Shown here one piece after another: positions 8,544 through 18,228 of a stretch of 64,000 nt of DNA. How positions within the stretch are numbered: the stretch's first letter is position 1; every line of letters begins with the position of its first letter. A program made the position numbers and the translations under genes. The notes under the pieces are model-generated. The model saw only the letters and a program-made list of their open reading frames with translations, did no database searches and was not told the DNA's origin. Source of the DNA: Fibrivirga algicola (lineage in GTDB: Bacteria; Bacteroidota; Bacteroidia; Cytophagales; Spirosomataceae); the NCBI RefSeq assembly GCF_011742925.1, contig NZ_WAEL01000005.1, forward strand, positions 434,001 through 498,000, in the 5' to 3' direction.

Positions 8544-9641
8544 TTATTGGTCTAATAATAAGGTAAAAAGTTGTCCCCAGTCTTTACGAACTTCACCTTC
8601 CTTATATACCAAATTATCATATATAATACGTTGATTAATCCCTGCCTCCATTATGTCTGCTAATTGAGAAGAGTCTGTAGGGTTAAAGAGTTTGGCTTTG
8701 TCGTAGCTACCAATAGACTCTCTTGCGTAAGGCATATCAGCTACTATCATGGGTAAACCAAATTGCTTTGCTTCGCTAATAGGTAAACCCCATGATTCAA
8801 GTAACGATGGAAATAATAGGAAATGGCTACTTTTATAATGGGTAAACACGTCGGCTCTTGAAATGAAGCCTATGTGTTTCAAGTTGGAAAGACTACCATA
8901 TTTATTTTGCAGGTACTTTGTATACTTATTGTCATTTTCACCAAATGTTAAAATGACCTCGAAATTCGAATACCCTTTTTCATTGAGAATTTTTGTAGCC
9001 TCTGCTATCACTTCGATATTTTTAAATATTCTTGGTACTGTAGGATAAAAAAATGTTATACTTTTTGTGTTTGCTTTTACTTCCTCAATAGTTTTATCTG
9101 TGGGTAAAGATTTATTCAGAGGATAAGCTACTATAACATTGTGTAAGTTGAATAAGTCCTCAAAACTTGTTTTTAGCCAATTTTGTTGCACGATAACGAA
9201 ATTGTTTTTTTTGATATTTAACTTGTATAAATATTTATAAAATAAAGAGAACAAAGTTAGTGTATAATCAAAAAAGAAAAATTTTACAGGTGTTTTGTAA
9301 AATATAGTGGCATTGTGGCAATATACGGCTCGTATAGTAGCGTCAACATTTGGTGAGATATCGTGAAGTGATAACCATAAATACGGTTTGAGTCGTTTTG
9401 AAAGAAAATAAAAGTGAATGTACTCATAATATAGTCGATAAACCCATCGCTTTTTCGATAGCGGGAATTGTATGTATTCAATATTTGGCGCTGATAGTAA
9501 GCCTAACTGAGGTACAAGGGCGATGATATGCCACTCTGTGCTGAAGTGTTCACTGAGGTAATTTATGCAATCATTTAATATAGATAGTTTACCGCTATCG
9601 GTCATGTTGATACCTGAAACAACAATTAGTCGTTTTATCAT
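8544..9641 (-). CDS. GT4-type (GT-B fold) glycosyltransferase
   Basis: A 365-residue glycosyltransferase with a C-terminal Glycos_transf_1 domain. Seen: FFYPTVPRIFKNIEVI at the start of the second Rossmann domain, IGFISRADV, and LFPSLLESWGLPISEA with the EX7E catalytic/nucleotide-sugar motif near residues 280-290. The N-terminal domain is divergent, as usual where the acceptor varies. It starts 13 bases after the preceding polymerase/ligase-like gene and is probably co-transcribed with it. Sugar specificity cannot be inferred. Confidence 0.88.
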   Translation of the reverse strand: MIKRLIVVSGINMTDSGKLSILNDCINYLSEHFSTEWHIIALVPQLGLLSAPNIEYIQFPLSKKRWVYRLYYEYIHFYFLSKRLKPYLWLSLHDISPNVDATIRAVYCHNATIFYKTPVKFFFFDYTLTLFSLFYKYLYKLNIKKNNFVIVQQNWLKTSFEDLFNLHNVIVAYPLNKSLPTDKTIEEVKANTKSITFFYPTVPRIFKNIEVIAEATKILNEKGYSNFEVILTFGENDNKYTKYLQNKYGSLSNLKHIGFISRADVFTHYKSSHFLLFPSLLESWGLPISEAKQFGLPMIVADMPYARESIGSYDKAKLFNPTDSSQLADIMEAGINQRIIYDNLVYKEGEVRKDWGQLFTLLLDQ

Positions 9642-9654
9642 TTGTTTCTAATAG

Positions 9655-11025
9655 TTATACTTTTGATTTCAAACGTTTGAATAACGCATAAAATATGACT
9701 ATGATCAGATCGATTTCGTTAAAGAAGAAGCATAGCCATAAAAAAGAGTAGAAGAAATTTGTAAACTGATGGTGATGGGGCACTGATGTTAAGATCCATA
9801 TGAATAGTAGAAAAATTGGCAGACCAAATTCGGCAGTATAAAAAAACCACCTCATGTTCATATGGTTAGACAAAAGACCTTCTTTGTGCTGCTCGAAGCT
9901 ATAAACTTCTTCGAAGTATTTTGGCTGTAAAAACATGCTATTTCCTGGTCCATAGCCAGTCAGTAGGGTCAGTGGCCTGTCGCGCAGGAATTTCACTACA
10001 GGCCATTCAAGATCCTGTTGCAGTGGTATGCCACCTAATTGAGAATCTTCTCCAGTCATCGTTTTAGCTTCCTGGTAGCGATCAAGGGCTCTTTCCAGGG
10101 TAAGTGCAAAGGCAATACTATTGGTATATTTCAGCGATGACTCAACCATGTTATCTTTGAATGTTGCCACCGCAAATAAACTGCCCCACACAAATAAAAT
10201 TCCAATAAAGACTGTCGACTTAGTATTTTTAGTCGTTTTGTAGACACAGTAACTGATTAATGCTACAATACAGACGATTATAAACGTTTGTGAGAGAGTA
10301 AGAATGCCCGCCAGTATCACTATTAGGCACTTTCCATATGATCTACGATTAACTAGTATTGGTAACGCCAGTCCTAGGAAAGCAGCTAATGATTTTGGCT
10401 CTGAGAACAAAGCAGAAATTCGAACGATAGGTAGCCCATTTGGCAACTGGAAAATATATCTGGACTTATTGCCGACCAGCTCGTTAATCAACTCATCTGC
10501 ATTTGTGAACATACAAAAAGCTACTTGAAATAACCCTATCACAGAAGATATGTATGCGATTCTGCTAATGAGAGAGTAAACTCGTTCGAAGGTAAAGCAT
10601 CTCTTATTTTTACGTAGTACGTAAGCTATAGCAAATAATGGAAGGTAATTCTTGACATAGAAGTAAATTGGTTTTAAGAAGAAAATCACTTCGCCTCTCG
10701 GTAAGTAATAAAACGAATTTAAATCATATGTGTAGCAGATGAACCCAAACAGACTAGAAAAGAGTGGTAATATTAAGAGCAACAATATATTTCTAGTAAG
10801 CGATATTGTTCTATAATAAAATTGCACAAACGTACTAAACAGGAAAAAGGCGCTAATAAAGAAAAAAGGAGTTATTGTTGAACCTATGACACTTATGTTA
10901 TATGTTTGGGTTGCAAAGCTATAGAGCAAAACTTCAATAACATCTATTGTGCCTTTATAATAGAGAAACAGTAATGCTATGGATATTGTAAGAGTAAGTA
11001 AGCTGATAAGTACAGCTACAACCAT
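9655..11025 (-). CDS. O-antigen ligase/polymerase-like membrane protein
   Basis: A 456-residue polytopic protein with 11-12 hydrophobic helices. Seen: ALFSEPKSLAAFLGLALPI near residue 205, resembling the F-x-E-P motif of the O-antigen ligase/EPS polymerase superfamily, and a large hydrophilic loop containing LTGYGPGNSMF, comparable to the periplasmic G-x-G-x-G loops of that family. It may polymerise or ligate the glycan. It lies four bases downstream of a GT2 gene. With the Wzy-like gene at 6185-7393 the locus has two candidates for polymerase, so this one could be the ligase. Confidence 0.75.
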   Translation of the reverse strand: MVVAVLISLLTLTISIALLFLYYKGTIDVIEVLLYSFATQTYNISVIGSTITPFFFISAFFLFSTFVQFYYRTISLTRNILLLLILPLFSSLFGFICYTYDLNSFYYLPRGEVIFFLKPIYFYVKNYLPLFAIAYVLRKNKRCFTFERVYSLISRIAYISSVIGLFQVAFCMFTNADELINELVGNKSRYIFQLPNGLPIVRISALFSEPKSLAAFLGLALPILVNRRSYGKCLIVILAGILTLSQTFIIVCIVALISYCVYKTTKNTKSTVFIGILFVWGSLFAVATFKDNMVESSLKYTNSIAFALTLERALDRYQEAKTMTGEDSQLGGIPLQQDLEWPVVKFLRDRPLTLLTGYGPGNSMFLQPKYFEEVYSFEQHKEGLLSNHMNMRWFFYTAEFGLPIFLLFIWILTSVPHHHQFTNFFYSFLWLCFFFNEIDLIIVIFYALFKRLKSKV

Positions 11026-11029
11026 CCGT

Positions 11030-11830
11030 TTATGTTTTTAGCCTTATTTGAATGCCTATACTAATTAATAATTGTCGGATATACCTTGATAAGATAGCTA
11101 AACTGTACATACAATTGGCGTAAGTAGGAGTATATCCGAGTTTTTTTGTTCTAAGTTCTTTAAGCTCTTGCAATACTTTTCTACTATCACTAATTCCACC
11201 AACTGTCATATCAGCGGTTACTGTATGCATATAACCAGTTTTTAAGGACGGTCCCTTTCTGAGTAGCAGTTCATAATCAGCTATAATTTTATAAGTAAGG
11301 TCGAATAAGCCAACCTCCTCAAATAATTTCTTTCCGTGAAAAGAGCCTACATGAGCCACGTTCATATAGTGCTTGTACTTTTGCCAATCCCAGGCGCTGC
11401 CAACTATTTCACGAACAGTGCCAGAGGCATTGATGAGGGCTACTCGTGAAGATATATAGTCGAACTGGCTAGTGGGGTACTGGTTAATGAACGTCACATA
11501 GTGGTCAATTGCGTAACTTTTTAGCCGATCATCTGTCCCCATAAAACATAGCCAGGCACCTTTCGATAAGCTAATTGCTTTATTCCACGCATCGTATATG
11601 CCTTGGTCTACTTCACTGACCAAGTGGGAGATGTAACTCGAGTACTTTTTGGCAATTGTTACTGAGTTATCAGTAGACTTACCGTCAATAATTATGAATT
11701 CAATATTTTTATATGATTGGCTGACTACGCTTAGAATGGCCTCTTCTATGGTGTCTTCACCATTATAAACAGCCATTATTACGCTTACCAGAGGTGCCTC
11801 ATTACTATATTGTTTATGGCGATCAATCAT
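11030..11830 (-). CDS. Family 2 glycosyltransferase
   Basis: A 266-residue GT-A glycosyltransferase. Seen: VSVIMAVYNGED near residue 15, IIIDGKSTDNS near 47, GIYDAWNKA near 78 and the GTDD metal-binding motif near 98-101. It has the same architecture and the same VGGIS tail motif as the GT2 at 482-1291, so the two are likely products of an old duplication with different specificities. Its first eight bases overlap the end of the upstream methyltransferase gene, indicating translational coupling. Confidence 0.9.
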   Translation of the reverse strand: MIDRHKQYSNEAPLVSVIMAVYNGEDTIEEAILSVVSQSYKNIEFIIIDGKSTDNSVTIAKKYSSYISHLVSEVDQGIYDAWNKAISLSKGAWLCFMGTDDRLKSYAIDHYVTFINQYPTSQFDYISSRVALINASGTVREIVGSAWDWQKYKHYMNVAHVGSFHGKKLFEEVGLFDLTYKIIADYELLLRKGPSLKTGYMHTVTADMTVGGISDSRKVLQELKELRTKKLGYTPTYANCMYSLAILSRYIRQLLISIGIQIRLKT

Positions 11831-12593
11831 GAGTAGCTTCCCAGAGGTACGTTTTCAAAACAGTAGTAATCTCTTCTCCATATCGATTAAGCGCTCCCAC
11901 TTTGTAGTCAAGTAATACATCTACTGGTAGGTTGAATGGAGGTTCGTCGAGGTAAACACTTGAATTGTGCATAATTCGTGTGTGTGGACCATGCACTTTA
12001 TCTAAATTGGGTATAATGCTGGATGTTCTGAGTAGCTGTCTTTCGGTGATAATAGCAAATTTGTATGTCTTTCTGACTTTTTCCAGAATAACTGCTATCT
12101 CCTGGTTGCTTAGATGCTGAAGTACTTCTCTAATAGTACATGCTTCTGCTTCTGGTAAATCCTGATTTACGGCATTCACGCATTGAAATGTAATTGAGGC
12201 GGTACCATACTCTTTCCTATTATGTAGAACAAGTGACTCTACAATATCAAGGCCAGTGTATTTTATGGGGGTAAATAAGTTGCCGAGTAATGCATTTCCA
12301 ACCCTGAAGTCGCCGCATCCTATATCTACTAGACTGGTTATCCTATTGCTATCTATAAACTCGGCTACAGCTTCTATATATGGATGCGTAGTTTCCTGAT
12401 CAGAACCAGAGCCGGAATAAAATTTATCCTCACCCGTACCCCAAAGACGATTTGTATATATATCAGTAAACGTGTCTTCTAAACTGGCCTTTCTAAATCT
12501 GTTAATTTTTATCTGTTGAATAAATCGTGTAATGCTTTTTGGGAGAATGAGCTTACCTGCAGCAGTAATCGACTTGTTCAGGAAGCTTTTCAT
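11823..12593 (-). CDS. SAM-dependent methyltransferase
   Basis: A 256-residue class I methyltransferase. Seen: SLVDIGCGDFRVGNALL (SAM motif I), YTGLDIVESLV (end of strand 2) and REVLQHLSNQE (motif near strand 4). A basic N-terminal segment of about 40 residues precedes the domain and may contact the membrane. It is transcribed toward and overlaps the GT2 gene by eight bases. It probably methylates a sugar of the repeat unit, though a lipid substrate is possible. It is the last gene with AT-rich composition on the way to the GC-rich export genes. Confidence 0.8.
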   Translation of the reverse strand: MKSFLNKSITAAGKLILPKSITRFIQQIKINRFRKASLEDTFTDIYTNRLWGTGEDKFYSGSGSDQETTHPYIEAVAEFIDSNRITSLVDIGCGDFRVGNALLGNLFTPIKYTGLDIVESLVLHNRKEYGTASITFQCVNAVNQDLPEAEACTIREVLQHLSNQEIAVILEKVRKTYKFAIITERQLLRTSSIIPNLDKVHGPHTRIMHNSSVYLDEPPFNLPVDVLLDYKVGALNRYGEEITTVLKTYLWEATHD

Positions 12594-12730
12594 AGCAGCA
12601 GGAAAGATATGTTTACAGGTTAATTTGCATAGCCTCTGTCGGACCCATAAACTGGCAACGGCTATGCAACTTAACTAGCTTTGATGAAGACAGTTGTATA
12701 CTGATACATTAGCGAGTTACTAGTAAACGA

Positions 12731-13798
12731 TCAAAAAAGTACACTCTTCAGTTTTACCAACAGCATAATGATGCCCCCCATCAGGACTGATATCCCCATT
12801 ATAATGGTTCGTTTGGGACCGCTCTTTCTCAGAGGAATCTGTGCTGGCTCAAGTACTTTAAAGACCGGTGTTTCTTCCTGAACTTTAATCCGGGCCATCT
12901 CCGTCTGTTTAGACAGCGTGTTATATAACTCTTGGGATAGTAGAAATTCAGCCTGAATTCGTTGCTCTTCAATCTTGGCGGTATTTAGAAATACGCTTCG
13001 ATTTTGATCTCGGTAGGCCGACAGGGCGTATTCGGCCGCTTGATAGCGCTGTTTGGCCGAGCTAACCTGCTTGGTTAAAAAGGCTACTTCACGCCGGGAT
13101 TTCTCTGTTCGGTAGGTTGTTACGTAATTGCTTAGGTAATCTAAGGTCAGACTAGCTACCCGCGCAGCGACCACCGGGTCAGGCATCGTAGACACGATCG
13201 TTAAGACCCCTGATTTCTTTTCAAATGAGGCAGATACTTTATCACTGACAGCTTGTTGCATAGCCTCTTGCGCCTTAGTGAGTTGAAGTGCGCCACCTGA
13301 ACTAATTGTATCCGCAGGTAACCGACTTTCATCTGGTTTACTGGTCGACAACCAGCTTAGCAAGCCTGTACCCTGTTGTTGCTGCCAGTATGTCGCAAAG
13401 GATACAGGCCGCTTGGAAGAGGTTGGGTAAACTGGCTGGCTAAAGAGTGACAAGGCAAAGGGCACACTGTTGATGATATTGGGGTAGAGATCGGGCTTGA
13501 CCGCATCGGCGCCTCCCCCCATACTGCCGACATCAATACCGGCTAAACCCGCCAATGACCCTAGACTCCCTAGGTTAGCACCTGCTTTGGTTTGCAACTC
13601 GGGTAACACTGAGATCTGGGACGTATACTGGTTGGGCAGCGAGAAGGCATATAGGGCTCCCAGCACGCCCCCAACTACGGCACCTAGTATCATTGCCCGG
13701 CGGCTGCGTTTGAGGAAATTAACGATATCGCTCAACCGAATCTCGATAACATCCTCGCCTGAGTCGGTGCTTCGCTGAGTGGGTTCGATGGTCGACAT
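12731..13798 (-). CDS. Wzz/GNVR chain-length determinant protein
   Basis: A 355-residue inner-membrane polysaccharide co-polymerase that controls chain length. Seen: a short cytoplasmic N-terminus (EIRLSDIVNFLKRS), a first membrane helix at about 37-57, a periplasmic region with a coiled-coil-prone stretch near 215-270, the proline-rich VLEPAQIPLRKSGPKR motif, and a second helix near 330-348. There is no C-terminal tyrosine-kinase domain, unlike Wzc. It lies seven bases after the export gene, as expected for a wza-wzz pair. Confidence 0.9.
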   Translation of the reverse strand: MSTIEPTQRSTDSGEDVIEIRLSDIVNFLKRSRRAMILGAVVGGVLGALYAFSLPNQYTSQISVLPELQTKAGANLGSLGSLAGLAGIDVGSMGGGADAVKPDLYPNIINSVPFALSLFSQPVYPTSSKRPVSFATYWQQQQGTGLLSWLSTSKPDESRLPADTISSGGALQLTKAQEAMQQAVSDKVSASFEKKSGVLTIVSTMPDPVVAARVASLTLDYLSNYVTTYRTEKSRREVAFLTKQVSSAKQRYQAAEYALSAYRDQNRSVFLNTAKIEEQRIQAEFLLSQELYNTLSKQTEMARIKVQEETPVFKVLEPAQIPLRKSGPKRTIIMGISVLMGGIIMLLVKLKSVLF

Positions 13799-13805
13799 AT
13801 CGGTA

Positions 13806-16187
13806 TTAGCGTAAGAAGTTTAACACGGCCAGAACGAGCGATCCCGTCACTGACAAAATCGTCACCCGCTCGATGGCGCTCAGCCGATTGGTATCCAGCG
13901 GTTTGAAGGGAACCACTACGACCGAACCTGGCTCAATCCGGGGAAAGGTACGTAGGAACAGAAACTGCCTAGTGCGGTCTTTACGCCCGTTAGGGTAGAT
14001 TACGTACGAACGGCTGGGCCGGGCGTTCTCGGTGTAGCCACCTGCCTGCGAAATGTAATCTTGGAGTGAGGCACCCTCTTCGTAACTCACCGTCGATGGA
14101 TTTAAAACGCCCCCCTGAATTTCGACTACGTCTGAACGGCGGGGAATAAAGAGCGTGTCCCGGTCCTGCAATAGCAAGTTTCCCTCACTGGCTGGGTTCG
14201 CCACCACCGCCCGGATGTCGGTGCCCACGATCTGGCGATTCCGTTTGAGTTGTGAGCCCGGCAGGTAGGCATCGGGCTTGAGGCCCCCCGTTCGCTGGAT
14301 CAGATCGCTGATCCGCTCAGTGCGACTTAAAATGGCATACGTACCCGGATGCAATACTTCCCCGCTGACCACTACCTGCTGCTGCACCCCGTAGTAGGGT
14401 TGGGTACGTACATAAACCACGTCGAAAGGCTGCAGGGTAAAGCGAGCATCGTCCGGGCTAAGCCGAAGTGCCCGGTCTAGGGTGAATCGATAGATTTGAG
14501 TGTTGTTCTTATCGGTGGTCGAATCGCTGCGAACCCGGCGGGCAATCTCCACCCGGTTGGCCGTCGCCCCTTCCTGAAAGCCCCCGGCCAGGGTGATCAG
14601 GTCCGAAACGGTCATGTTATCGGCGAAGTTGAAGGTGTCCGGCTTATTGATGGCCCCTTCGATAGAGACGTAGTAGAGCTCACGCAGGTCTTTGATGGAC
14701 TGGATCACCACGCTATCCTGACGTTGTAGAGGGATGTCAGCCACGCTACCGCTGAGTAACTTACTCACGTCGAAGGCGATAGTGGTCATGTCCGTGTTTT
14801 CTTTTTCCCGAAAGATAGTGGCCCGGTTGGTAAAGGCGTCTTTTCGCAAGCCGTCGGCGCGGCGGATCAGTTCACCTACGGTGGTGATACCGTTGCCGAG
14901 GGCATAGTCGCCGGGCCGCATCACAGCCCCCATAACCTGTACTCGGTTCTCGTAGCGCTCCAGAATGCGACCGATGGTGAATCGATCACCTCGCTGGGGT
15001 ATGAAGCGGGCAAACTCCTCGGGGGTTAGGGAAATGACCTGTCGCTCACGGGCGGTATTGCGGCGAACCGAGACAGAGGCGGTATAGGCCTCCTCGTTGA
15101 ACCCACCGGCAAAGCTCAGCAGAGTTTGAAAATTCTCCCCAGGCAGCAACTCGAAGAGGTAGGGGCGGCGAACCTCGCCCTGCACATCGACGCGGGTCTG
15201 GTATTCGGCTACCCGAATGACGTCCTGGTCCTGGAGGCGGATATTATCGCGCTGGTCGGCACGGAGCAAAAAGTCGTAGAGGTCGATATTGCGCACCACG
15301 CGGTTGCCCCGGATGACCTGGATACGGCGGAAGGAGCCAGTTTCGGGGTTGGGGCCGCCCGCCAGATACAGCGCGTTGAATGCCGAGCTGAGCGAAGAGA
15401 TAGTAAACGTACCTGGCCGCACTACTTCGCCCACCAGGGTGACACGAATACTGCGGATTTTACCGACCGAGGCAGTGGCATACGTGCCGCTACCGGCAGT
15501 GCCAAGCCCCTGAAAACCGCCCTGACGCAGGCGAGCGATGATGCGCTGCTCAGCCTGCTCGACGGTCAGGCCGCTGACAATAACAGGTGCCAGGTTAGGC
15601 AGCTTGACAGTCCCTTCGGGGGTAACGCGCAGCCGGAAGTTATCAGAGGAAGCTCCGTAGATATCAAGCAGGATCTCATCATCGGGCCCTACGATGTAGT
15701 TACGTGGGGTTGCAATGCGAATATCGGGCTCGAAAGAGAGCGTAGCATTTTGAAAGAGGGAGGCACCAAACACCCGACTACGTACCTGAGACGAGTCTAA
15801 GCGGGGCAGGCCAAGCGAATCCATTCGCCGACGAGAGAGCCCACCGGGCAAACTACGTGTAAGGCTGGTATCGGCATCACTGTCAGCTCTACTTTGCGCA
15901 CTGCGAGGCGACTTGGTGCGGATTTGGGCGATGCGCCGGCGCATTTTACTAATGTCGTCGAGGGTATAGCCCTGTGACATGGCTGCCTGCTCGATCTGAA
16001 CCTCACTAAGTCCACTTGCCTGGGCTCGTCGGTAGAACTCCTGGACCTGCTCATCAGACAATTGATCGACCCGTGACTGGGCAAGGGCTGCAAGTGTGGA
16101 GATAGTCAATAGCAGGCCAAGTATAGCCTGAAAAAGACGGTGGATGTTGGGAGAGTTGGGTTTAATTACCACGTGTACGGTGGGCAT
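13806..16187 (-). CDS. SLBB-domain polysaccharide export protein (Wza-like)
   Basis: A 793-residue outer-membrane export protein. After a signal-type N-terminus and a Ser/Arg-rich linker comes a Poly_export domain (NYIVGPDDEILLDIYG near residue 160). About six SLBB repeats follow, each recognisable from a V-x-G-x-V-x-x-P core and an L-x-x-AGG-like ending, and the protein ends in a hydrophobic segment (ILSVTGSLVLAVLNF). E. coli Wza has about 380 residues; this long multi-SLBB form is common in Bacteroidetes. It is the first gene of the transcription unit, so the promoter probably lies in 16188-16310. Confidence 0.92.
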   Translation of the reverse strand: MPTVHVVIKPNSPNIHRLFQAILGLLLTISTLAALAQSRVDQLSDEQVQEFYRRAQASGLSEVQIEQAAMSQGYTLDDISKMRRRIAQIRTKSPRSAQSRADSDADTSLTRSLPGGLSRRRMDSLGLPRLDSSQVRSRVFGASLFQNATLSFEPDIRIATPRNYIVGPDDEILLDIYGASSDNFRLRVTPEGTVKLPNLAPVIVSGLTVEQAEQRIIARLRQGGFQGLGTAGSGTYATASVGKIRSIRVTLVGEVVRPGTFTISSLSSAFNALYLAGGPNPETGSFRRIQVIRGNRVVRNIDLYDFLLRADQRDNIRLQDQDVIRVAEYQTRVDVQGEVRRPYLFELLPGENFQTLLSFAGGFNEEAYTASVSVRRNTARERQVISLTPEEFARFIPQRGDRFTIGRILERYENRVQVMGAVMRPGDYALGNGITTVGELIRRADGLRKDAFTNRATIFREKENTDMTTIAFDVSKLLSGSVADIPLQRQDSVVIQSIKDLRELYYVSIEGAINKPDTFNFADNMTVSDLITLAGGFQEGATANRVEIARRVRSDSTTDKNNTQIYRFTLDRALRLSPDDARFTLQPFDVVYVRTQPYYGVQQQVVVSGEVLHPGTYAILSRTERISDLIQRTGGLKPDAYLPGSQLKRNRQIVGTDIRAVVANPASEGNLLLQDRDTLFIPRRSDVVEIQGGVLNPSTVSYEEGASLQDYISQAGGYTENARPSRSYVIYPNGRKDRTRQFLFLRTFPRIEPGSVVVVPFKPLDTNRLSAIERVTILSVTGSLVLAVLNFLR

Positions 16188-16310
16188 GACAAAGGGTCGA
16201 TGGCCAAAATTTAGACTACAAATCTACTACTGTTTTTATAGAACTTCCGCTCAGGTTAATCTAGCGGTAGGCTGAAGCCAATCAGGCTGTCCTACGCAGT
16301 CTGTTCCACA

Positions 16311-17291
16311 CTACCCGGCTGGTACGGGAACTGTCGTTTGTGCCATCGCGGCGTCGACCATCATCCGGGCTACCTCTTCCATTGTATGCCTGGCGGCCCA
16401 GCCTAGTTTTAGTTTCGCCTTGGCTGGGTACGCGTGCCCTTCGGCAATATCGGTAGGCCGGAAAAGCTGGGGGTCAGACACTACGTGTTCTTCGTAATTG
16501 AGGCCAGCCTGGTCGAAAACTGTAGCGATAAAGTCTTTAAGGGTGTGCGTTTTCCCGGTGGCAATTACATAATCATCAGCTACGTCACGCTGCAACATTA
16601 ACCACATAGCTTCCACGTAATCGGGCGCCCAGCCCCAATCACGGGCAATATCGACGTTGCCCAAGGTCAGCTTTTCGGGGCTGCCATTAGCAATCCGACA
16701 GGCTGCCGACACAATTTTTTGAGTGACAAACCGCTCGGGACGCAAGGGCGATTCGTGGTTGAACAAAATGCCCGTGCTGGCATGTAGTTGATAGGCTTCA
16801 CGGTAGTTGGCTAGTTGCCAAAAAGCCGCTGCTTTAGCTACGCCATAAGGGCTGCGCGGTCGGAACGGGGTACTTTCGTCGGCCGATAACGTACCTGTAT
16901 CGCCGAAACACTCGCTGGAACCGGCGTTGTAAAGCCGAATAGGCTGGTTCGTGAACCGGATAGACTCCAGCAGGTTCAACGTACCTATGCTGATGCTCTC
17001 CAAGGTTTCGACGGGTTGCTCAAATGAGAGCCCTACCGAGCTCTGCCCCGCCAAATTATATACCTCATCGGGTCTTACTTTTTGAAGCGTCTGTAATACA
17101 CTCCGAAAGTCGTTGATACTAACCGATACCACGTTGACATCCTGCCGGATACCCAGCCTGTCTAAATTCCGGAATGACGACATTTGGGCGTCACGTGAAC
17201 CACCATAAACGGTATACCCCTTATCTAAAAGCAGTTTGGCTAAATAGGCACCATCCTGTCCTGACACACCACAAATGAGGGCTGTTTTCAT
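16311..17291 (-). CDS. GDP-mannose 4,6-dehydratase-like short-chain dehydrogenase
   Basis: A 326-residue extended SDR enzyme. Seen: [15 protein letters not shown] (NAD(P)-binding), NAGSSECFG with the catalytic Ser/Glu, YGVAK (catalytic Tyr and Lys), FNHESPLRP and RDWGWAPDYVEAM, all hallmark GMD segments. It would convert GDP-D-mannose to GDP-4-keto-6-deoxymannose, feeding the polysaccharide genes downstream. It is about 45 residues shorter than the full-length gmd at 31790-32902, so it may act on a related substrate. It is divergent from hisH, and the 251-bp gap probably holds promoters for both. Confidence 0.82.
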   Translation of the reverse strand: MKTALICGVSGQDGAYLAKLLLDKGYTVYGGSRDAQMSSFRNLDRLGIRQDVNVVSVSINDFRSVLQTLQKVRPDEVYNLAGQSSVGLSFEQPVETLESISIGTLNLLESIRFTNQPIRLYNAGSSECFGDTGTLSADESTPFRPRSPYGVAKAAAFWQLANYREAYQLHASTGILFNHESPLRPERFVTQKIVSAACRIANGSPEKLTLGNVDIARDWGWAPDYVEAMWLMLQRDVADDYVIATGKTHTLKDFIATVFDQAGLNYEEHVVSDPQLFRPTDIAEGHAYPAKAKLKLGWAARHTMEEVARMMVDAAMAQTTVPVPAG

Positions 17292-17542
17292 AGTCGTTCA
17301 AACTGTTAGTAAGCAAAAGTACCGATCTCTCGGAAAGAACTAATGCCCACCGTGTCATTCTTCCGGTGTTGACCTTCTGGGCAGGCTGTCGTAAATTTAC
17401 ACCATGATTTGTTGCCAGACCGCTTTCTTTGTCCATCATCGCCCTGTTTGCTAACGCAGACTGATGGCTTTGTCTTGTGACCACGTATAGTATTGACTCA
17501 CGAATAGACCAGCCCGTCTCTGCCAGGAGCCGGGCATTTTTT

Positions 17543-18136
17543 ATGAATACCGTCATTATCAAATACAACGCGGGTAACGTGCAGTCGGTGATGTACGCCC
17601 TCGACCGGATTGGCGCCAACTACGAACTAACCGACGACGAAGCCACCATTCGGACAGCCGACAAGGTTATTTTTCCAGGCGTTGGTGAAGCCAGTACGGC
17701 GATGGCCTACCTACGTGAACGTAGGCTGGACCGGCTTATTCCCAGCCTTACGCAGCCAGTGCTGGGTACATGTGTAGGCATGCAGTTGATGTGTCGGTAT
17801 TCTGAAGAAAACGACACCACTTGCATGGGTATCTTCGACATTGACGTTCGTCGGTTTCCGGCGTCGGCTGGCAAGGTGCCTCACACGGGCTGGAACAACA
17901 TACACAGTCTTCGCGGCCCACTTACAGAGGGGCTAACCAATCTGCCGGTTGATCCTTATGTATACTTCGTGCATAGCTACGCTGCCGATGTCTGCCCCGA
18001 CACGACGGCAATCTGTGAGTATGGTCGGCCGTTCAGCGCCATGTTACAGCGCGATAATTTCTATGCGGCTCAGTTTCACGCCGAAATTAGTGGCGATGTG
18101 GGCCAGCGAATCCTTGAAAATTTTTTAAAGATCTAA
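17543..18136 (+). CDS. hisH: Imidazole glycerol phosphate synthase, glutamine amidotransferase subunit
   Basis: A 197-residue class I glutamine amidotransferase that supplies ammonia to HisF in histidine synthesis. Seen: the nucleophile Cys77 in GTCVGMQ and the His179/Glu181 pair in QFHAEISG. Most relatives have a Pro after the His, here Ala. An ATG at 17543 with AGGAG 14 bases upstream gives the family N-terminus NTVIIKYNAGN; a longer frame from the GTG at 17477 adds 22 residues with no family match. First gene of the his operon here. Confidence 0.95.
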   Translation: MNTVIIKYNAGNVQSVMYALDRIGANYELTDDEATIRTADKVIFPGVGEASTAMAYLRERRLDRLIPSLTQPVLGTCVGMQLMCRYSEENDTTCMGIFDIDVRRFPASAGKVPHTGWNNIHSLRGPLTEGLTNLPVDPYVYFVHSYAADVCPDTTAICEYGRPFSAMLQRDNFYAAQFHAEISGDVGQRILENFLKI

Positions 18137-18228
18137 TACAAACACAGGGTCTCAGAGAACGCTGAGAGTTTAACCGGTAGATACCTCGTCGGCTCTATGT
18201 TTCCTGCGATTCTGTGTTTCGATAAGCT

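Noticed and set aside
15126-15800. Long plus-strand frame of 224 codons
   Set aside because: It lies antisense inside the SLBB export gene, whose domains are clear; codon structure of the GC-rich gene produces such shadow frames.
17221-17619. Minus-strand frame of 132 codons across the gmd-like start and hisH
   Set aside because: It overlaps two well-supported genes and the divergent promoter gap, with no family match.
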